In this document: piece after piece, positions 16,870 through 25,230 of the stretch
How the letters are laid out: every line of letters starts with the position of its first letter
How positions within the stretch are numbered: position 1 is the first letter of the stretch
Assembly (NCBI RefSeq): GCF_014649795.1
Contig: NZ_BMTS01000001.1
Coordinates: forward strand, 620,001 to 684,000
Direction of reading: 5' to 3'
Source: Streptomyces melanogenes
GTDB taxonomy: Bacteria; Actinomycetota; Actinomycetes; Streptomycetales; Streptomycetaceae
DNA length: 64,000 nt
Program-made: the position numbers and the translations under genes
Notes under the pieces: model-generated
The model's input: only the letters and a program-made list of their open reading frames with translations
Told to the model about the DNA's origin: nothing
Database searches by the model: none

Positions 16870-19161
16870 TCACGCGTGGGGGAGGGGGAAGTAGTTGAGG
16901 TCCTCCTCGGCCAGCGGTTGGCTGCGCCAGCCGAGCGAGACCGGCATGTCCTGGATGCGCCTGCGGCCCAGGAACGGGAAGGCCGCGGGGAAGTTGGGGA
17001 CCAGGCCCGGGATCAGGACGCGCAGGACCCGGAATCCGGTCTTGGCGACGTCCTGGGTGGTGATGTCGACGTAGATGATCTCGTAACCGCGCTGTTCGAC
17101 GGTCTTCTGGTACGTGCTGAGGGTGCGGTCGGCCAGGCGTGGCAGCGAGTCCATGGAGCGGCTGGTGGGCGTGTCGACCCAGGGGCGGACGATCTCGGCC
17201 GCGCGCGGGTCGAGGAAGAGCTGCTCCTGGCAGAGCAGGTCGTTGACGTCGTGGAAGTCCTTGGCGTAGTCGTCGAGGTAGGCGCGGTCCTCGCGCCACG
17301 GCTTGACCCGCGCGCTGGTCCAGCCCGCCGCGACCGCCTCCCGGAACAGCCCTTGGGGGTCGTCGAAGTCGCGGGTGCCGTCCTGCAGGGTCAGCCCCTC
17401 GCCCCACGCCTTGCGGGCGGCCTCCACCGGGTCGGGGCGGGCCCCGAAGCCGATGGAGAACAGCTTCTCCACCTCGTTCTCGACCACTCCGGCCATGACC
17501 GGCATGTCGAACTCGTTGTCCAGATGGATGAGCCAGCCCCGCTGGCCGAGCTCTGTGGGGCGGCCGGCCCAGAGCGCGGCGAGCTCGGGGGTGGGCTCGA
17601 TCTTGGGCAGCGGGTGCCGGTTCATCCACCAGATCATGGTGGCGTCCCGCTCGATGATCTCCTCGATGCCGGAGACCAGGGCGTGCTCCACGCTGCGCCC
17701 CGCGGCCAAGCCCGGGTAGTAGAGGAAGTTGGTGGGCGGCACCTCGGCGTACTGGTCCATGTACCAGTTCACGTACACCAGGCTGGCCGGCACCCACATC
17801 GGCCGGTCCTGGGTGAGGGAGTGGCCGCGCACCCAGTGGGTGGTGCGGTCGTGGGTGAAGCGGACGAACGGGAAGCCGGGGCTGTCGTAGAGCCGGTCCG
17901 AGTAGAGGACCAGGCGCTCCGGGTCGAGCGCGCGCTCGCCGGACCGCTGCATTTCCCGGTACGAGGCCTCGCGCACCTCCACGGAGTCGGTGATGCAGTT
18001 CCCGCAGTACCGCTCGACCGCCTCGCCGATCGCGGCGCCGCGCGCGGCCCGGAAGTCGCGGAAGGAGGTGCCGCCGCAGACGACGTTGCTGGACCAGGTG
18101 TACAGGCGGCGCATGTCGGCGACGTTGGTCTGCACGGTGACCAGCTGGTCCGGGATCGAGGGGTGGTGGTCGAAGACCTGGTGGGTGGCGATGAGGCCGG
18201 TGCGGTCGTCCAGCAGATACCGCTCGCTCAGCGGCGGGGTGTCGTCGTCGATGGGACGGTCCGGCAGCGGCAGCAGCGGATGCCGGGAGGTGGTCAGCTC
18301 CACCGGGTCGAGCTCGATCTCCGCCCACAGCGTCAGCGCGGTGACCCCCGCGATCCACCGCTCCACGTCGATGAGCAGGTACGAGAGCATCCACAGCAGC
18401 TCGGAGTGGGTGGGGCGGGCGGCCTCGCCGAACACCACGTCGCCGGTGAGCGCGGTGTGCACGTCGGCCCGTTCGGCCACGGTCAGCCGCCGGCCCAGCA
18501 GGTCCCGGTAGTCGGGGGTGCGCCCGGGCGCGACGGTGGGTCCGGCCCAGCCGCGGCCCTGGCTGAGGTGGAACGAGGACCAGTTGACCTTGAGCTCGGC
18601 GCAGAAGTCGTTGAGGGACTCCAGGTAGTCGAGGTCGAAGCGGTCGCGCAGCGCAAGGACCAGCGGCTCGGCGTCCTCGTACGCCTCCAGCACCTGCGGC
18701 AGACCGGCGGTGGTGGTGACCTCGACGGAGGCGAAGTGGGCGGCAACCGGGCAGAGTTGGGCGATCTCGGTGAGCTCCGCGTCGCCGGTCAGGATCAGTG
18801 GAGTGGCGGCCACCCGGTCGGGGTCCGGCTCGGTCCCGTTCGCGAACCGCAGCCAGCGCCCCTCGCCGGCGAGCGGGGTCCCGGAGCTGAGGGCGCCGAG
18901 CTCGGTCAGCTTCTCCAGCACCTCCCGGTATCCGGCCGGATCCGAGGTGCTCTCGGTGACCTCCTCGGCCGTCTTCGTACCGTCGCAGCGGGCGAGGACC
19001 GCCGCGACCTTCTCGGGCGCGGCCTTGATCTCGAAGAGACCGCCCCTCGGGGCGATGGCCAGCGTGTGCCGTTCCGTACCCGGGCCGGGTTGCACGAGCG
19101 GCCGTAGTTCGACGTTCACCAGGCGGAGCCCGCCGGTCCGCACGGAAGGACTGACTGTCAC
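16870..19161 (-). CDS. Fused RRE-YcaO protein (TOMM-type cyclodehydratase)
   Basis: The 763-residue protein combines three parts. Residues about 40-95 form a winged-helix RiPP recognition element (GGLFEIKAAPEKVAAVLARC, then DGTKTAEEVTE and a second helix pair). Residues about 100-290 look like the E1-like linker of fused cyclodehydratases. Residues about 310-763 are a YcaO domain with the ATP/Mg motifs AIGEAVERYCGN (377-388) and GIEEIIERDA (498-507). YcaO enzymes phosphorylate peptide backbone amides, commonly to cyclise Ser, Thr or Cys into azolines. The C-terminus ends FPLPHA rather than a full PxPxP tail. GTG 19161 with GGAGG five bases upstream is preferred over TTG 19179. The partner peptide gene lies just upstream at 19234. 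Confidence 0.9.
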   Translation of the reverse strand: MTVSPSVRTGGLRLVNVELRPLVQPGPGTERHTLAIAPRGGLFEIKAAPEKVAAVLARCDGTKTAEEVTESTSDPAGYREVLEKLTELGALSSGTPLAGEGRWLRFANGTEPDPDRVAATPLILTGDAELTEIAQLCPVAAHFASVEVTTTAGLPQVLEAYEDAEPLVLALRDRFDLDYLESLNDFCAELKVNWSSFHLSQGRGWAGPTVAPGRTPDYRDLLGRRLTVAERADVHTALTGDVVFGEAARPTHSELLWMLSYLLIDVERWIAGVTALTLWAEIELDPVELTTSRHPLLPLPDRPIDDDTPPLSERYLLDDRTGLIATHQVFDHHPSIPDQLVTVQTNVADMRRLYTWSSNVVCGGTSFRDFRAARGAAIGEAVERYCGNCITDSVEVREASYREMQRSGERALDPERLVLYSDRLYDSPGFPFVRFTHDRTTHWVRGHSLTQDRPMWVPASLVYVNWYMDQYAEVPPTNFLYYPGLAAGRSVEHALVSGIEEIIERDATMIWWMNRHPLPKIEPTPELAALWAGRPTELGQRGWLIHLDNEFDMPVMAGVVENEVEKLFSIGFGARPDPVEAARKAWGEGLTLQDGTRDFDDPQGLFREAVAAGWTSARVKPWREDRAYLDDYAKDFHDVNDLLCQEQLFLDPRAAEIVRPWVDTPTSRSMDSLPRLADRTLSTYQKTVEQRGYEIIYVDITTQDVAKTGFRVLRVLIPGLVPNFPAAFPFLGRRRIQDMPVSLGWRSQPLAEEDLNYFPLPHA

Positions 19162-19182
19162 GACTTCCTCCAACCTCAAAGA

Positions 19183-19213
19183 TCCGGGAGCCGCCGAGAC
19201 GGCGGCTCCCGGA
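19183..19213 (-). promoter_or_regulatory. 13-bp hairpin between precursor and YcaO genes (attenuator or mRNA stabiliser)
   Basis: TCCGGGAGCCGCC, a 5-base loop and GGCGGCTCCCGGA form a perfect 13-bp stem in the 72-base gap between the peptide gene stop (19234) and the YcaO start (19161). Such hairpins after RiPP precursor genes commonly make peptide mRNA exceed enzyme mRNA by partial termination or by blocking 3' decay. It ends about 13 bases before the YcaO ribosome site. Confidence 0.65.
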
Positions 19214-19233
19214 ACCGAACGACCTCTAAACGG

Positions 19234-19332
19234 TCAGTCCTTCTTCCACGTGAACACGGGAGCGATCCCGGAGTGGTGGTGGGCCGGGGGGTACATCCGT
19301 CGGGCCCGCTGGAACTCGAGCTGCACGATCAT
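19234..19332 (-). CDS. Candidate RiPP precursor peptide (32 residues)
   Basis: ATG 19332 has GAGAGGAG six bases upstream, a strong ribosome site. The peptide begins MIVQLEFQRARRM and continues through Tyr-Pro-Pro-Ala to a distinctive tail, HHHSGIAPVFTWKKD. The hydrophobic/charged N-terminus fits a short leader for an RRE; the triple-His to Asp tail is the likely core. Only Ser21 and Thr28 could be cyclised, as there is no Cys. Its position directly before a fused RRE-YcaO gene on the same strand, separated only by a hairpin, supports the precursor role, which is inferred. It is too short for ordinary gene callers and may be missing from existing annotations. Confidence 0.72.
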   Translation of the reverse strand: MIVQLEFQRARRMYPPAHHHSGIAPVFTWKKD

Positions 19333-19432
19333 GAGGTTCTCCTCTCGGATACGCGGCTCACGTCAGATACGTATGCCGCCGTACGCTTCGACGCGTCCCC
19401 GGCAGGCTATGGCAGCTCATCACGGGCGCCGT

Positions 19433-19450
19433 ATCCCAAAATCTGGGGAT
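19433..19450. promoter_or_regulatory. Candidate operator ATCCC-N8-GGGAT upstream of the precursor gene
   Basis: ATCCCAAAATCTGGGGAT is an imperfect palindrome, AT-rich against its surroundings, about 100 bases before the precursor start and inside the only spacer that could hold its promoter. The same ATCCC-N8-GGGAT arrangement is seen at 4204-4221. Confidence 0.35.
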
Positions 19451-19498
19451 GGCCCGGCTGTTGGGGGGCGACGTATACGCGTACGGAACCTCGAGTGG

Positions 19499-19948
19499 TC
19501 AGAGCCGGAAGACGACTCCCCGCCAGGTCCAACCCGCGTCCAGGACCGCACCCCGCAGGGGGTTCTTCATCGCCGCGAAGTCGAAGCGCGCGCCCTCGGT
19601 GATCTGCGGGCGGCCGTCGGTGCCGCGCTCGACCGTCCAGTCGCGGGCGACGCCGGTCACCTGTCCGCGCGCGTACTCACGCGTCTGCGCGTCCCACTGC
19701 TCGTCGATCGCCCGCACCTCGTGCTGCCCCGGGACCAGACGCATTCGGGTGCGCACGGTCATGCCCAGCTCCCGGACCCGGCACACCGCCACCAGATCGG
19801 CGCGCTCGGTAGGGGCACCGTTGCGCACGACGAACGGCACGTCCGGCCCGTTGACCGCGAGCAGCGCGGCCCGGACCTCCGCGGCCGACCGCGCCGCGAC
19901 ACCGGTGTCGGGGTACCGGGTGCCGGTGAGTCTGTCGAAGATGCCCAT
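19499..19948 (-). CDS. Conserved hypothetical protein (149 residues)
   Basis: I do not recognise a named family. The protein begins MGIFDRLTGTRYPDTGVAAR and contains DVPFVVRNGAPTERADLVAV and the end GWTWRGVVFRL; it is soluble and rich in Arg and Asp/Glu, with a predicted alpha/beta character and no signal peptide. Similar standalone proteins of this size occur in streptomycetes. Start ATG 19948. It precedes the precursor peptide gene on the same strand with a 166-base gap that contains a palindrome, so it is probably a separate transcript. Confidence 0.7.
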   Translation of the reverse strand: MGIFDRLTGTRYPDTGVAARSAAEVRAALLAVNGPDVPFVVRNGAPTERADLVAVCRVRELGMTVRTRMRLVPGQHEVRAIDEQWDAQTREYARGQVTGVARDWTVERGTDGRPQITEGARFDFAAMKNPLRGAVLDAGWTWRGVVFRL

Positions 19949-20138
19949 CGGGACAACTTACGGATGCGGGGTTGTACGGCACAAGATCTCCGGCGTCGGG
20001 GCGTGGGAGGGGTGCGTCAGCGGTCCACGCGGAAGTCCACCCGGACGGGGCATCCTTGCGGTGTTCGTCCGGTAACTCCTGTGCGTCGCCATTATGTTGG
20101 CCGCTCCGTCGGCATCCCGGAGTCGCCATGGAGGCGTC

Positions 20139-20306
20139 GTGAAAGTCTTCTGGGTCCTCTTCGCCCTCATGCTCACCGCTCTCGCGCTGGGCGGATTCAT
20201 CAATGCGGTGAAGGACGCCGACAAGGCGAGCCGCGTCGGGGACCTCGTCATCAGTGCCGTGCTCGCCCTGGCGGCGCGGGGGAGCTGGAGGCGCGTCGGC
20301 ACATGA
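20139..20306 (+). CDS. Small membrane protein (55 residues)
   Basis: GTG 20139 follows GGAGG at a short spacing. The product opens with a hydrophobic helix (VFWVLFALMLTALALGGFI), a charged segment (NAVKDADKASRVGD) and a second weaker hydrophobic stretch (LVISAVLALAA), then a basic tail. It looks like a two-helix inner-membrane miniprotein with cytoplasmic basic end. No family is recognised. It stands alone before the SMI1-like gene. Confidence 0.6.
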   Translation: MKVFWVLFALMLTALALGGFINAVKDADKASRVGDLVISAVLALAARGSWRRVGT

Positions 20307-20400
20307 GAGGCCGACGCGTCGCCGGCCTTCCGGCCAGGGGAAACGTCGTACCCGCCCTGCCCCGGGGCGAGTTGTCAGTGGCGGGTGTCACCATCGGGAC

Positions 20401-21030
20401 ATGAGGCGATACGAATGGCGGCCGTTCCTCGAGCGCTGGAGCGCGGAGCGGGCCGATGTGTACGACGCGGAGCACGAGACGCGGGACGGGGACCGGGATG
20501 CCCACGCGGCGCGCTGGCTGGGGTTCGCGCCCGCCAATGAGGAGCGCCTCGCCGCGCTGGAGCAGCGCATCGGGCTTGCGCTGCCACCGTCGCTGCGGTC
20601 GTTCCTCCAGGTCACCGACGGCTGGCGGTACCCGGGCCACTTCGTGTACCTGCTGGCCGGGACCGAGCGCATCGACTGGTGCGGGGACGCCCACGGGCTG
20701 AGCAAGGACCTGCTGGAGGAGCTCGGCGAGGACGCGGACGACGAGGAGGTCCGGGAGGCCGGGGTGTGGGCGCGCTCACTCCAGCTGGCCGTGGAGTCCG
20801 ACATGGTGGACGTCCTGCTGGATCCGGACGACGTGGACGAGCACGGCGAGTGGGCCGTCTATACGTATGCCGCCTGGCGCGCGGCGCCGCCCAGGCGCCA
20901 CGAGACGTTCAAGCACTTCATGGAGGACATGTACCAGGAGTTCCTCAGCATGTCCGCCGACCGGATGTCCGCCGACCGGCCCGGCGCCGTGCCCACCGGC
21001 CGCGTCGGGCACCCCGTACCCCCTGGGTAG
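20401..21030 (+). CDS. SMI1/KNR4 (SUKH) family protein
   Basis: The 209-residue protein has the SUKH pattern: an N-terminal lead, then [28 protein letters not shown], in which the L-P-x-S-x-x-x-F-L core is diagnostic, followed by acidic stretches. SUKH proteins often act as immunity proteins to polymorphic toxins or as protein-interaction modules. No toxin gene is adjacent, so an orphan immunity protein is one possibility. ATG 20401 has a poor ribosome site. It ends 44 bases before nadE on the same strand and may be co-transcribed with it. The tail contains a short [10 protein letters not shown] repeat. Confidence 0.8.
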   Translation: MRRYEWRPFLERWSAERADVYDAEHETRDGDRDAHAARWLGFAPANEERLAALEQRIGLALPPSLRSFLQVTDGWRYPGHFVYLLAGTERIDWCGDAHGLSKDLLEELGEDADDEEVREAGVWARSLQLAVESDMVDVLLDPDDVDEHGEWAVYTYAAWRAAPPRRHETFKHFMEDMYQEFLSMSADRMSADRPGAVPTGRVGHPVPPG

Positions 21031-21073
21031 GGTGGGACCACCAGCACACCGTGAACCGGAACAAGGAGCAGAC

Positions 21074-21904
21074 GTGAGCGAGCCGGCGTCCACCGCCCTG
21101 CAGCAGGAGATCGCCCGGGACCTCCAGGTCGCCGAGACCTTCGAGGCCGAGCGGGAGATCGAGCGCCGGGTGGCCTTCCTCGCCGAGCGGCTGACCTCCA
21201 CCGGTCTGCGCTCCCTCGTGCTCGGCATCAGCGGCGGCGTCGACTCCACCACCACCGGCCGCCTGTGCCAGCTCGCCGTCGAGCGGGCCCGGGCCGCCGG
21301 GCACGAGGCGCGGTTCTACGCGATGCGCCTGCCGTACGGTGTCCAGGCCGACGAGCACGACGCCCAGCTCGCGCTCTCCTTCATCCGGGCCGACCACGTG
21401 CTGACCGTGGACATCAAGCCCGCGAGCGACGCCGCCCTCGAAGCCGCGCTCGCCGCCGAGGTCGGCTTCCGCGACGCCCACCACCAGGACTTCGTGCACG
21501 GCAACATCAAGGCGCGCCAGCGCATGATCGCCCAGTACGCGGTGGCCGGGGCGCACGACGGCCTGGTCGTCGGCACCGACCACGCCGCCGAGGCGGTGTC
21601 CGGGTTCTTCACCAAGTTCGGCGACGGCGCGGCCGACCTCGTCCCGCTGACGGGCCTGACAAAGCGCCGGGTGCGCGCGGTCGCGGACGCCCTGGGCGCG
21701 CCCGCCGAGCTGGTGTGGAAGACCCCGACGGCCGACCTGGAGACCCTCGACCCGGGCAAGGCCGACGAGGACGCGCTCGGTGTCACGTACGACGACATCG
21801 ACGACTTCCTGGAGGGAAAGCCGGTGGCCGAGCGCGCCTTCGAGACGATCGTCCACCGCTACCGCCTCACCGAACACAAGCGCCAGCTGCCGGTCGCCCC
21901 GTAA
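21074..21904 (+). CDS. nadE: Ammonia-dependent NAD+ synthetase
   Basis: The 276-residue protein matches single-domain NadE. It has the PP-loop SGGVDS at residues 53-58, then [49 protein letters not shown] and the [11 protein letters not shown] helix. It amidates nicotinic acid adenine dinucleotide to NAD+ using ATP and ammonia in the last step of NAD synthesis. No glutaminase domain is fused. GTG 21074 follows AAGGAG. Streptomycetes usually also carry a glutamine-dependent NadE, so this may be a second copy. Confidence 0.95.
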   Translation: MSEPASTALQQEIARDLQVAETFEAEREIERRVAFLAERLTSTGLRSLVLGISGGVDSTTTGRLCQLAVERARAAGHEARFYAMRLPYGVQADEHDAQLALSFIRADHVLTVDIKPASDAALEAALAAEVGFRDAHHQDFVHGNIKARQRMIAQYAVAGAHDGLVVGTDHAAEAVSGFFTKFGDGAADLVPLTGLTKRRVRAVADALGAPAELVWKTPTADLETLDPGKADEDALGVTYDDIDDFLEGKPVAERAFETIVHRYRLTEHKRQLPVAP

Positions 21905-21929
21905 GGGGTGCCCGGGCCCTGTCCGGCGC

Positions 21930-22862
21930 CTACGAGCCCTCCGTCAGCACCCCCGCCAGGTGGTCGGCGAATTCGGTGAGCCGGTCCAGCCACGGGCCGC
22001 TGCGCGCGATGCGGAAACCGTGGCGGCGGCCCCAGAACGCGGTCTGGACGGCGTGGAACTGGGCCCACCGCCGGGTGCGTTCGCGGTCGAGTTCCGCCGC
22101 CTCGGCGAAGACGTCGAGGGTGCGGTGGACGGCCTTGCCAAGGCCGTCCGCCGCCAGGAGCGCCAGCGCGCGGGTCTTCAGTAGCGTGCCGCCGTCGTAG
22201 GCGGGGTCTCCCGCGTATCCCTTGGGGTCGACGGCCAGCCAGGGCTCGCGGTCGGCGCGCAGGATGTTGCGGGCGTGGAGGTCGCCGTGGATGAGAGTGT
22301 CCGGCTGGGTGCGGCCCAGTTCGCGGACGGTGGCCACCGCGGCGTCCACCACACGGGACGACAGCGCGTGCGTCAGTTCCGCGGCGTCCTTGCCCAGCTG
22401 CTCCTCCCAGGCGTCGGCCTGCTCCCGCAGCCGGGGCAGCCCGGGCGGCGCGGGGACGGCCAGTCGGCGATTGAGGCGCCCGGCGACCGTCACCACCTCG
22501 TCGCCGTCCTGGACGTCCTCCAGGGTCGACGTCCGCGCCCGTTCCAGCAGCATCGCGAACCGGTCGTCGTCGCGTTCGTACAGCAGGACCGCGCCGCGCC
22601 CGCCCCACGCGACGAACGCGTCCGGCTCGTGGACGTTGCCCGGATGCGGAAACGACACCTTCAGCACGGCGGGGCCCTCCGCCGGCCGGCGCACCGGGAC
22701 GATCACCCCGACACCGCCGTGCATCACCTCGCCGTCGGGCACGCACCCCCAGCGGTCCAGCAGCCCGTCGACGATGGCGGGCAGCCCGGCGAGCCACGCC
22801 GCGCCGGGTTCTCCTTCGCGCTCGACGGTGGTACGCGCGAACACCTCCGGTATCACGATCAT
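21930..22862 (-). CDS. APH(6)-like phosphotransferase (streptomycin 6-kinase type)
   Basis: The 310-residue protein has the kinase-fold motifs HGDLHARNIL (catalytic Asp) and VDPKGYAGDPAYD (metal Asp) in the form seen in aminoglycoside 6-phosphotransferases. The AVLKVSFPHP stretch supplies the ATP lysine. The family includes streptomycin resistance enzymes, but many actinomycete members have other or unknown substrates. No streptomycin cluster is present. Start ATG 22862; GTG six bases downstream is an alternative. It is convergent with nadE and divergent from the M20 peptidase gene. Confidence 0.85.
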   Translation of the reverse strand: MIVIPEVFARTTVEREGEPGAAWLAGLPAIVDGLLDRWGCVPDGEVMHGGVGVIVPVRRPAEGPAVLKVSFPHPGNVHEPDAFVAWGGRGAVLLYERDDDRFAMLLERARTSTLEDVQDGDEVVTVAGRLNRRLAVPAPPGLPRLREQADAWEEQLGKDAAELTHALSSRVVDAAVATVRELGRTQPDTLIHGDLHARNILRADREPWLAVDPKGYAGDPAYDGGTLLKTRALALLAADGLGKAVHRTLDVFAEAAELDRERTRRWAQFHAVQTAFWGRRHGFRIARSGPWLDRLTEFADHLAGVLTEGS

Positions 22863-22937
22863 CCGGGCACGTTACGCGCCTGATGGGCCCCGAGGCCAAG
22901 GAATCGGTGTCATGCAGCGGGCAAGTACGCTGACCGC

Positions 22938-24038
22938 GTGAGCACGCACAAGAGGGTCGACGTGAGTGTCGACGCGATGATCGAGGACCTCAGGACACTC
23001 GTCGAAGTCGAGTCTCCCTCGCGCGATCTGGAGGCCTTGGCGGCCTCGGCCAAATCCGTCGCCGCCTTCATCGAGAGGCGTCTCGGCGGGACGGCGGTTC
23101 TCGTCGAGAGCGAGGCCGGGCCGCATGTCCACTGGTCGGGCGGTGGTGAGCCGCGCGTACTGATCCTCGGGCACCACGACACGGTGTTTCCGCTCGGTAC
23201 GCTCGCGTGCCGTCCGTTCCGGGTCGAGGGCGGGCGGGCGACCGGTCCCGGTGTCTTCGACATGCTGGGCGGTCTGGTGCAGGCCGTCCATGGGCTGGCG
23301 GCGCTCGACGACCTCTCCGGTGTCGAGATCCTGGTGACCGCCGACGAGGAGGTCGGCTCCGGCTCCTCCCGTGCGCTGATCGAGGAACGGGCCCTCGCGT
23401 GCGGCGCCGTGCTCGTCTTCGAGGGGGCCGCCGACGGCGGCGGACTGAAGACCGGCCGCAAGGGCTGCGGCACGTTCCGGGTCTCGATCGCGGGCCGGGC
23501 CTCGCACGCCGGACTCGAACCAGCGGCCGGGGTCAACGCCCTGGTCGAGGCGGCCCACCAAGTCCTTGACATCGCGGCGCTCGGCCGCCCCGACATCGGC
23601 ACGACCGTCACCCCGACCGTCGCGGCCGCGGGGACCCTGGACAACGTCGTTCCCGCCGAGGCGACCGTCGTCGTCGACGTCCGCGTGGAGTCGGCCGAGG
23701 AGAAGGAACGTATCGAAGCGGCGTTCGCGGCCCTGGCGCCGCACCTCGACGAAGCGCGGATCACGGTCGAGGGAGCCGTCGGCCGACCCCCGATGCCCGA
23801 GTCGGCGTCGGCCGAACTCTTCGCGGTGGCACGGAAGTTGCATCCGGGGATCGAGGGTGTGGCCGTCGGCGGTGGCAGTGACGGCAACTTCACGGCCGCG
23901 CTGGGGGTTCCGACACTCGACGGCTTGGGCGCGGTCGGAGGCGGTGCCCACGCCGACCACGAGTACGTGGTGGTCGAGGCGATGGCCGAGCGGGCCAGCC
24001 TCGTCACGGGGCTGGTGAACGCGATTCGGGGCGTGTAG
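22938..24038 (+). CDS. M20-family metallopeptidase (glutamate carboxypeptidase-like)
   Basis: The 366-residue protein has the M20 zinc-site motifs: GHHDTV, GPGVFDMLGG and the catalytic pair in VTADEEVGSGSS, then the dimerisation-domain sequence GRASHAGLEPAAGVNAL. The final histidine ligand is in GGGAHADHEYV. This layout is closest to carboxypeptidase G2/peptidase T-like exopeptidases that remove C-terminal glutamate or open folate/dipeptide amides. No signal peptide is seen, so it is cytoplasmic. GTG 22938 is the start. The gene is monocistronic. Confidence 0.92.
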   Translation: MSTHKRVDVSVDAMIEDLRTLVEVESPSRDLEALAASAKSVAAFIERRLGGTAVLVESEAGPHVHWSGGGEPRVLILGHHDTVFPLGTLACRPFRVEGGRATGPGVFDMLGGLVQAVHGLAALDDLSGVEILVTADEEVGSGSSRALIEERALACGAVLVFEGAADGGGLKTGRKGCGTFRVSIAGRASHAGLEPAAGVNALVEAAHQVLDIAALGRPDIGTTVTPTVAAAGTLDNVVPAEATVVVDVRVESAEEKERIEAAFAALAPHLDEARITVEGAVGRPPMPESASAELFAVARKLHPGIEGVAVGGGSDGNFTAALGVPTLDGLGAVGGGAHADHEYVVVEAMAERASLVTGLVNAIRGV

Positions 24039-24140
24039 CGGGGCGAAGGGGCCGGAGGTAAAGGGAAGGTCAACGTCCGCTTATGATGTGGGCGACCTTG
24101 TCTTACTTGTCTGACTTTCTTGAGAAACCGGGGGAACCAC

Positions 24141-25163
24141 ATGAAGTTGACCCGCATGTCGACTCTTGTCGTATCCGCTGCCATCGCACCGGCCGTTCTG
24201 CTCGCCTCTCCGGCCTTCGCCGCCGACACCACCAAGGCGCACACCGTCTCGGGTGCGGGTGCGAAGGCCTCCGCCCTGACGCCTGAACAGCAGGAGAAGG
24301 AGGACCGGGCCGAGATCCTCCGGCTGATGGCGGCCAAGGACGCGGGCCGCGGCCTCAAGGAGGCCGCGACCAAGGCGCTCGATGGAGGGGCCGCGGCGAT
24401 GCGGCACTTCCTCGAGGTCGACCAGTTCACCGCCCGGGACGAAGACAACGAGGTGCTGATCTCGAGGATCATCAGCGCGGGCGGCCCGGGGGTGCAGGAA
24501 GCGGGCAAGAAGGCGCTCAAGGGCACTCCGCAGGACCGTGTGAGGTTCCTGGAGACCGGCCAGTACATCGCCCGCTTCGACGACGACCGGGTGCGCACCG
24601 CGCAGATCATCAGCACGGGCGGGCGGGCGGTCCGCGAGGCCGGGCGCAAGGCTCTGGACGAGGACACCCCCGAGTCCATCAAGCAGTTCCTCGAAGTGGA
24701 CCAGTTCACGGCCCGCGCCCTCGACAACCGCGTCCTGGCCAGCAAAATCATCAACGGCGGCGGCCCGGCGGTGAAGGCGGCCGGGAAGAAGGCGCTCCAG
24801 GGTACTCCCGAGGACGTCCAGGCCTTCCTCGACAAGGGCCAGTTCGAGGCGCGCAAGAAGGACGAGGCCGACGCGGCGGCGAAGAACAAGCCGACCCCCA
24901 AGCCGAAGCCGGAGCCGGGCAAGCCCGACGAGGACAAGGGCGGCAAGCCGTCCCCGGCCGACGAGAAGAAGACGGACGGCGCCGAGCCCGCCGCGGCGAA
25001 GAAGCCGCAGCACAAGACCACGGCCGACGGCGGCAGCGCCGGGCTCGCCTCCACCGGAGCCGGTTCCGCACTGCCCTGGGCCGCGGGCGGCACCGCGCTC
25101 GCACTCGCCGGAGGCGCGGGCCTGCTGTTCGCGTCCCGGCGTCGCAAGTCGGCCGAGGGATAG
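24141..25163 (+). CDS. Sortase-anchored surface protein with ALF repeats
   Basis: The 340-residue protein starts with a signal peptide (MKLTRMSTLVVSAAIAPAVL, cleavage after AFA). Four ALF-type repeats of about 40 residues follow, each with an A-x-x-x-F-L-E/D...R...DDR/DNR pattern (EVDQFTARDEDNEVL is one). A Pro/Lys-rich wall-spanning stretch precedes LASTG, a hydrophobic helix and an RRRK tail, which is the LAxTG class E sortase signal of streptomycetes. It is therefore probably covalently attached to peptidoglycan. ALF repeats are widespread in actinobacterial secreted proteins, with unknown function. ATG 24141 with GGGGG upstream is better placed than ATG/TTG 24120. A terminator follows. 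Confidence 0.88.
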   Translation: MKLTRMSTLVVSAAIAPAVLLASPAFAADTTKAHTVSGAGAKASALTPEQQEKEDRAEILRLMAAKDAGRGLKEAATKALDGGAAAMRHFLEVDQFTARDEDNEVLISRIISAGGPGVQEAGKKALKGTPQDRVRFLETGQYIARFDDDRVRTAQIISTGGRAVREAGRKALDEDTPESIKQFLEVDQFTARALDNRVLASKIINGGGPAVKAAGKKALQGTPEDVQAFLDKGQFEARKKDEADAAAKNKPTPKPKPEPGKPDEDKGGKPSPADEKKTDGAEPAAAKKPQHKTTADGGSAGLASTGAGSALPWAAGGTALALAGGAGLLFASRRRKSAEG

Positions 25164-25230
25164 CGGCACCCGTATTCCTCACGGCCCAGGGGGAGCTGTA
25201 CACCCTGGCCGCCCTCCGCGCCGCCCTCAC

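Noticed and set aside
15467..19332. Serine hydrolase as the leader protease of the RiPP locus
   Set aside because: It is downstream on the same strand, but it has an export signal, a 182-base gap and a generic S12 fold; without conservation data I do not include it in the locus.
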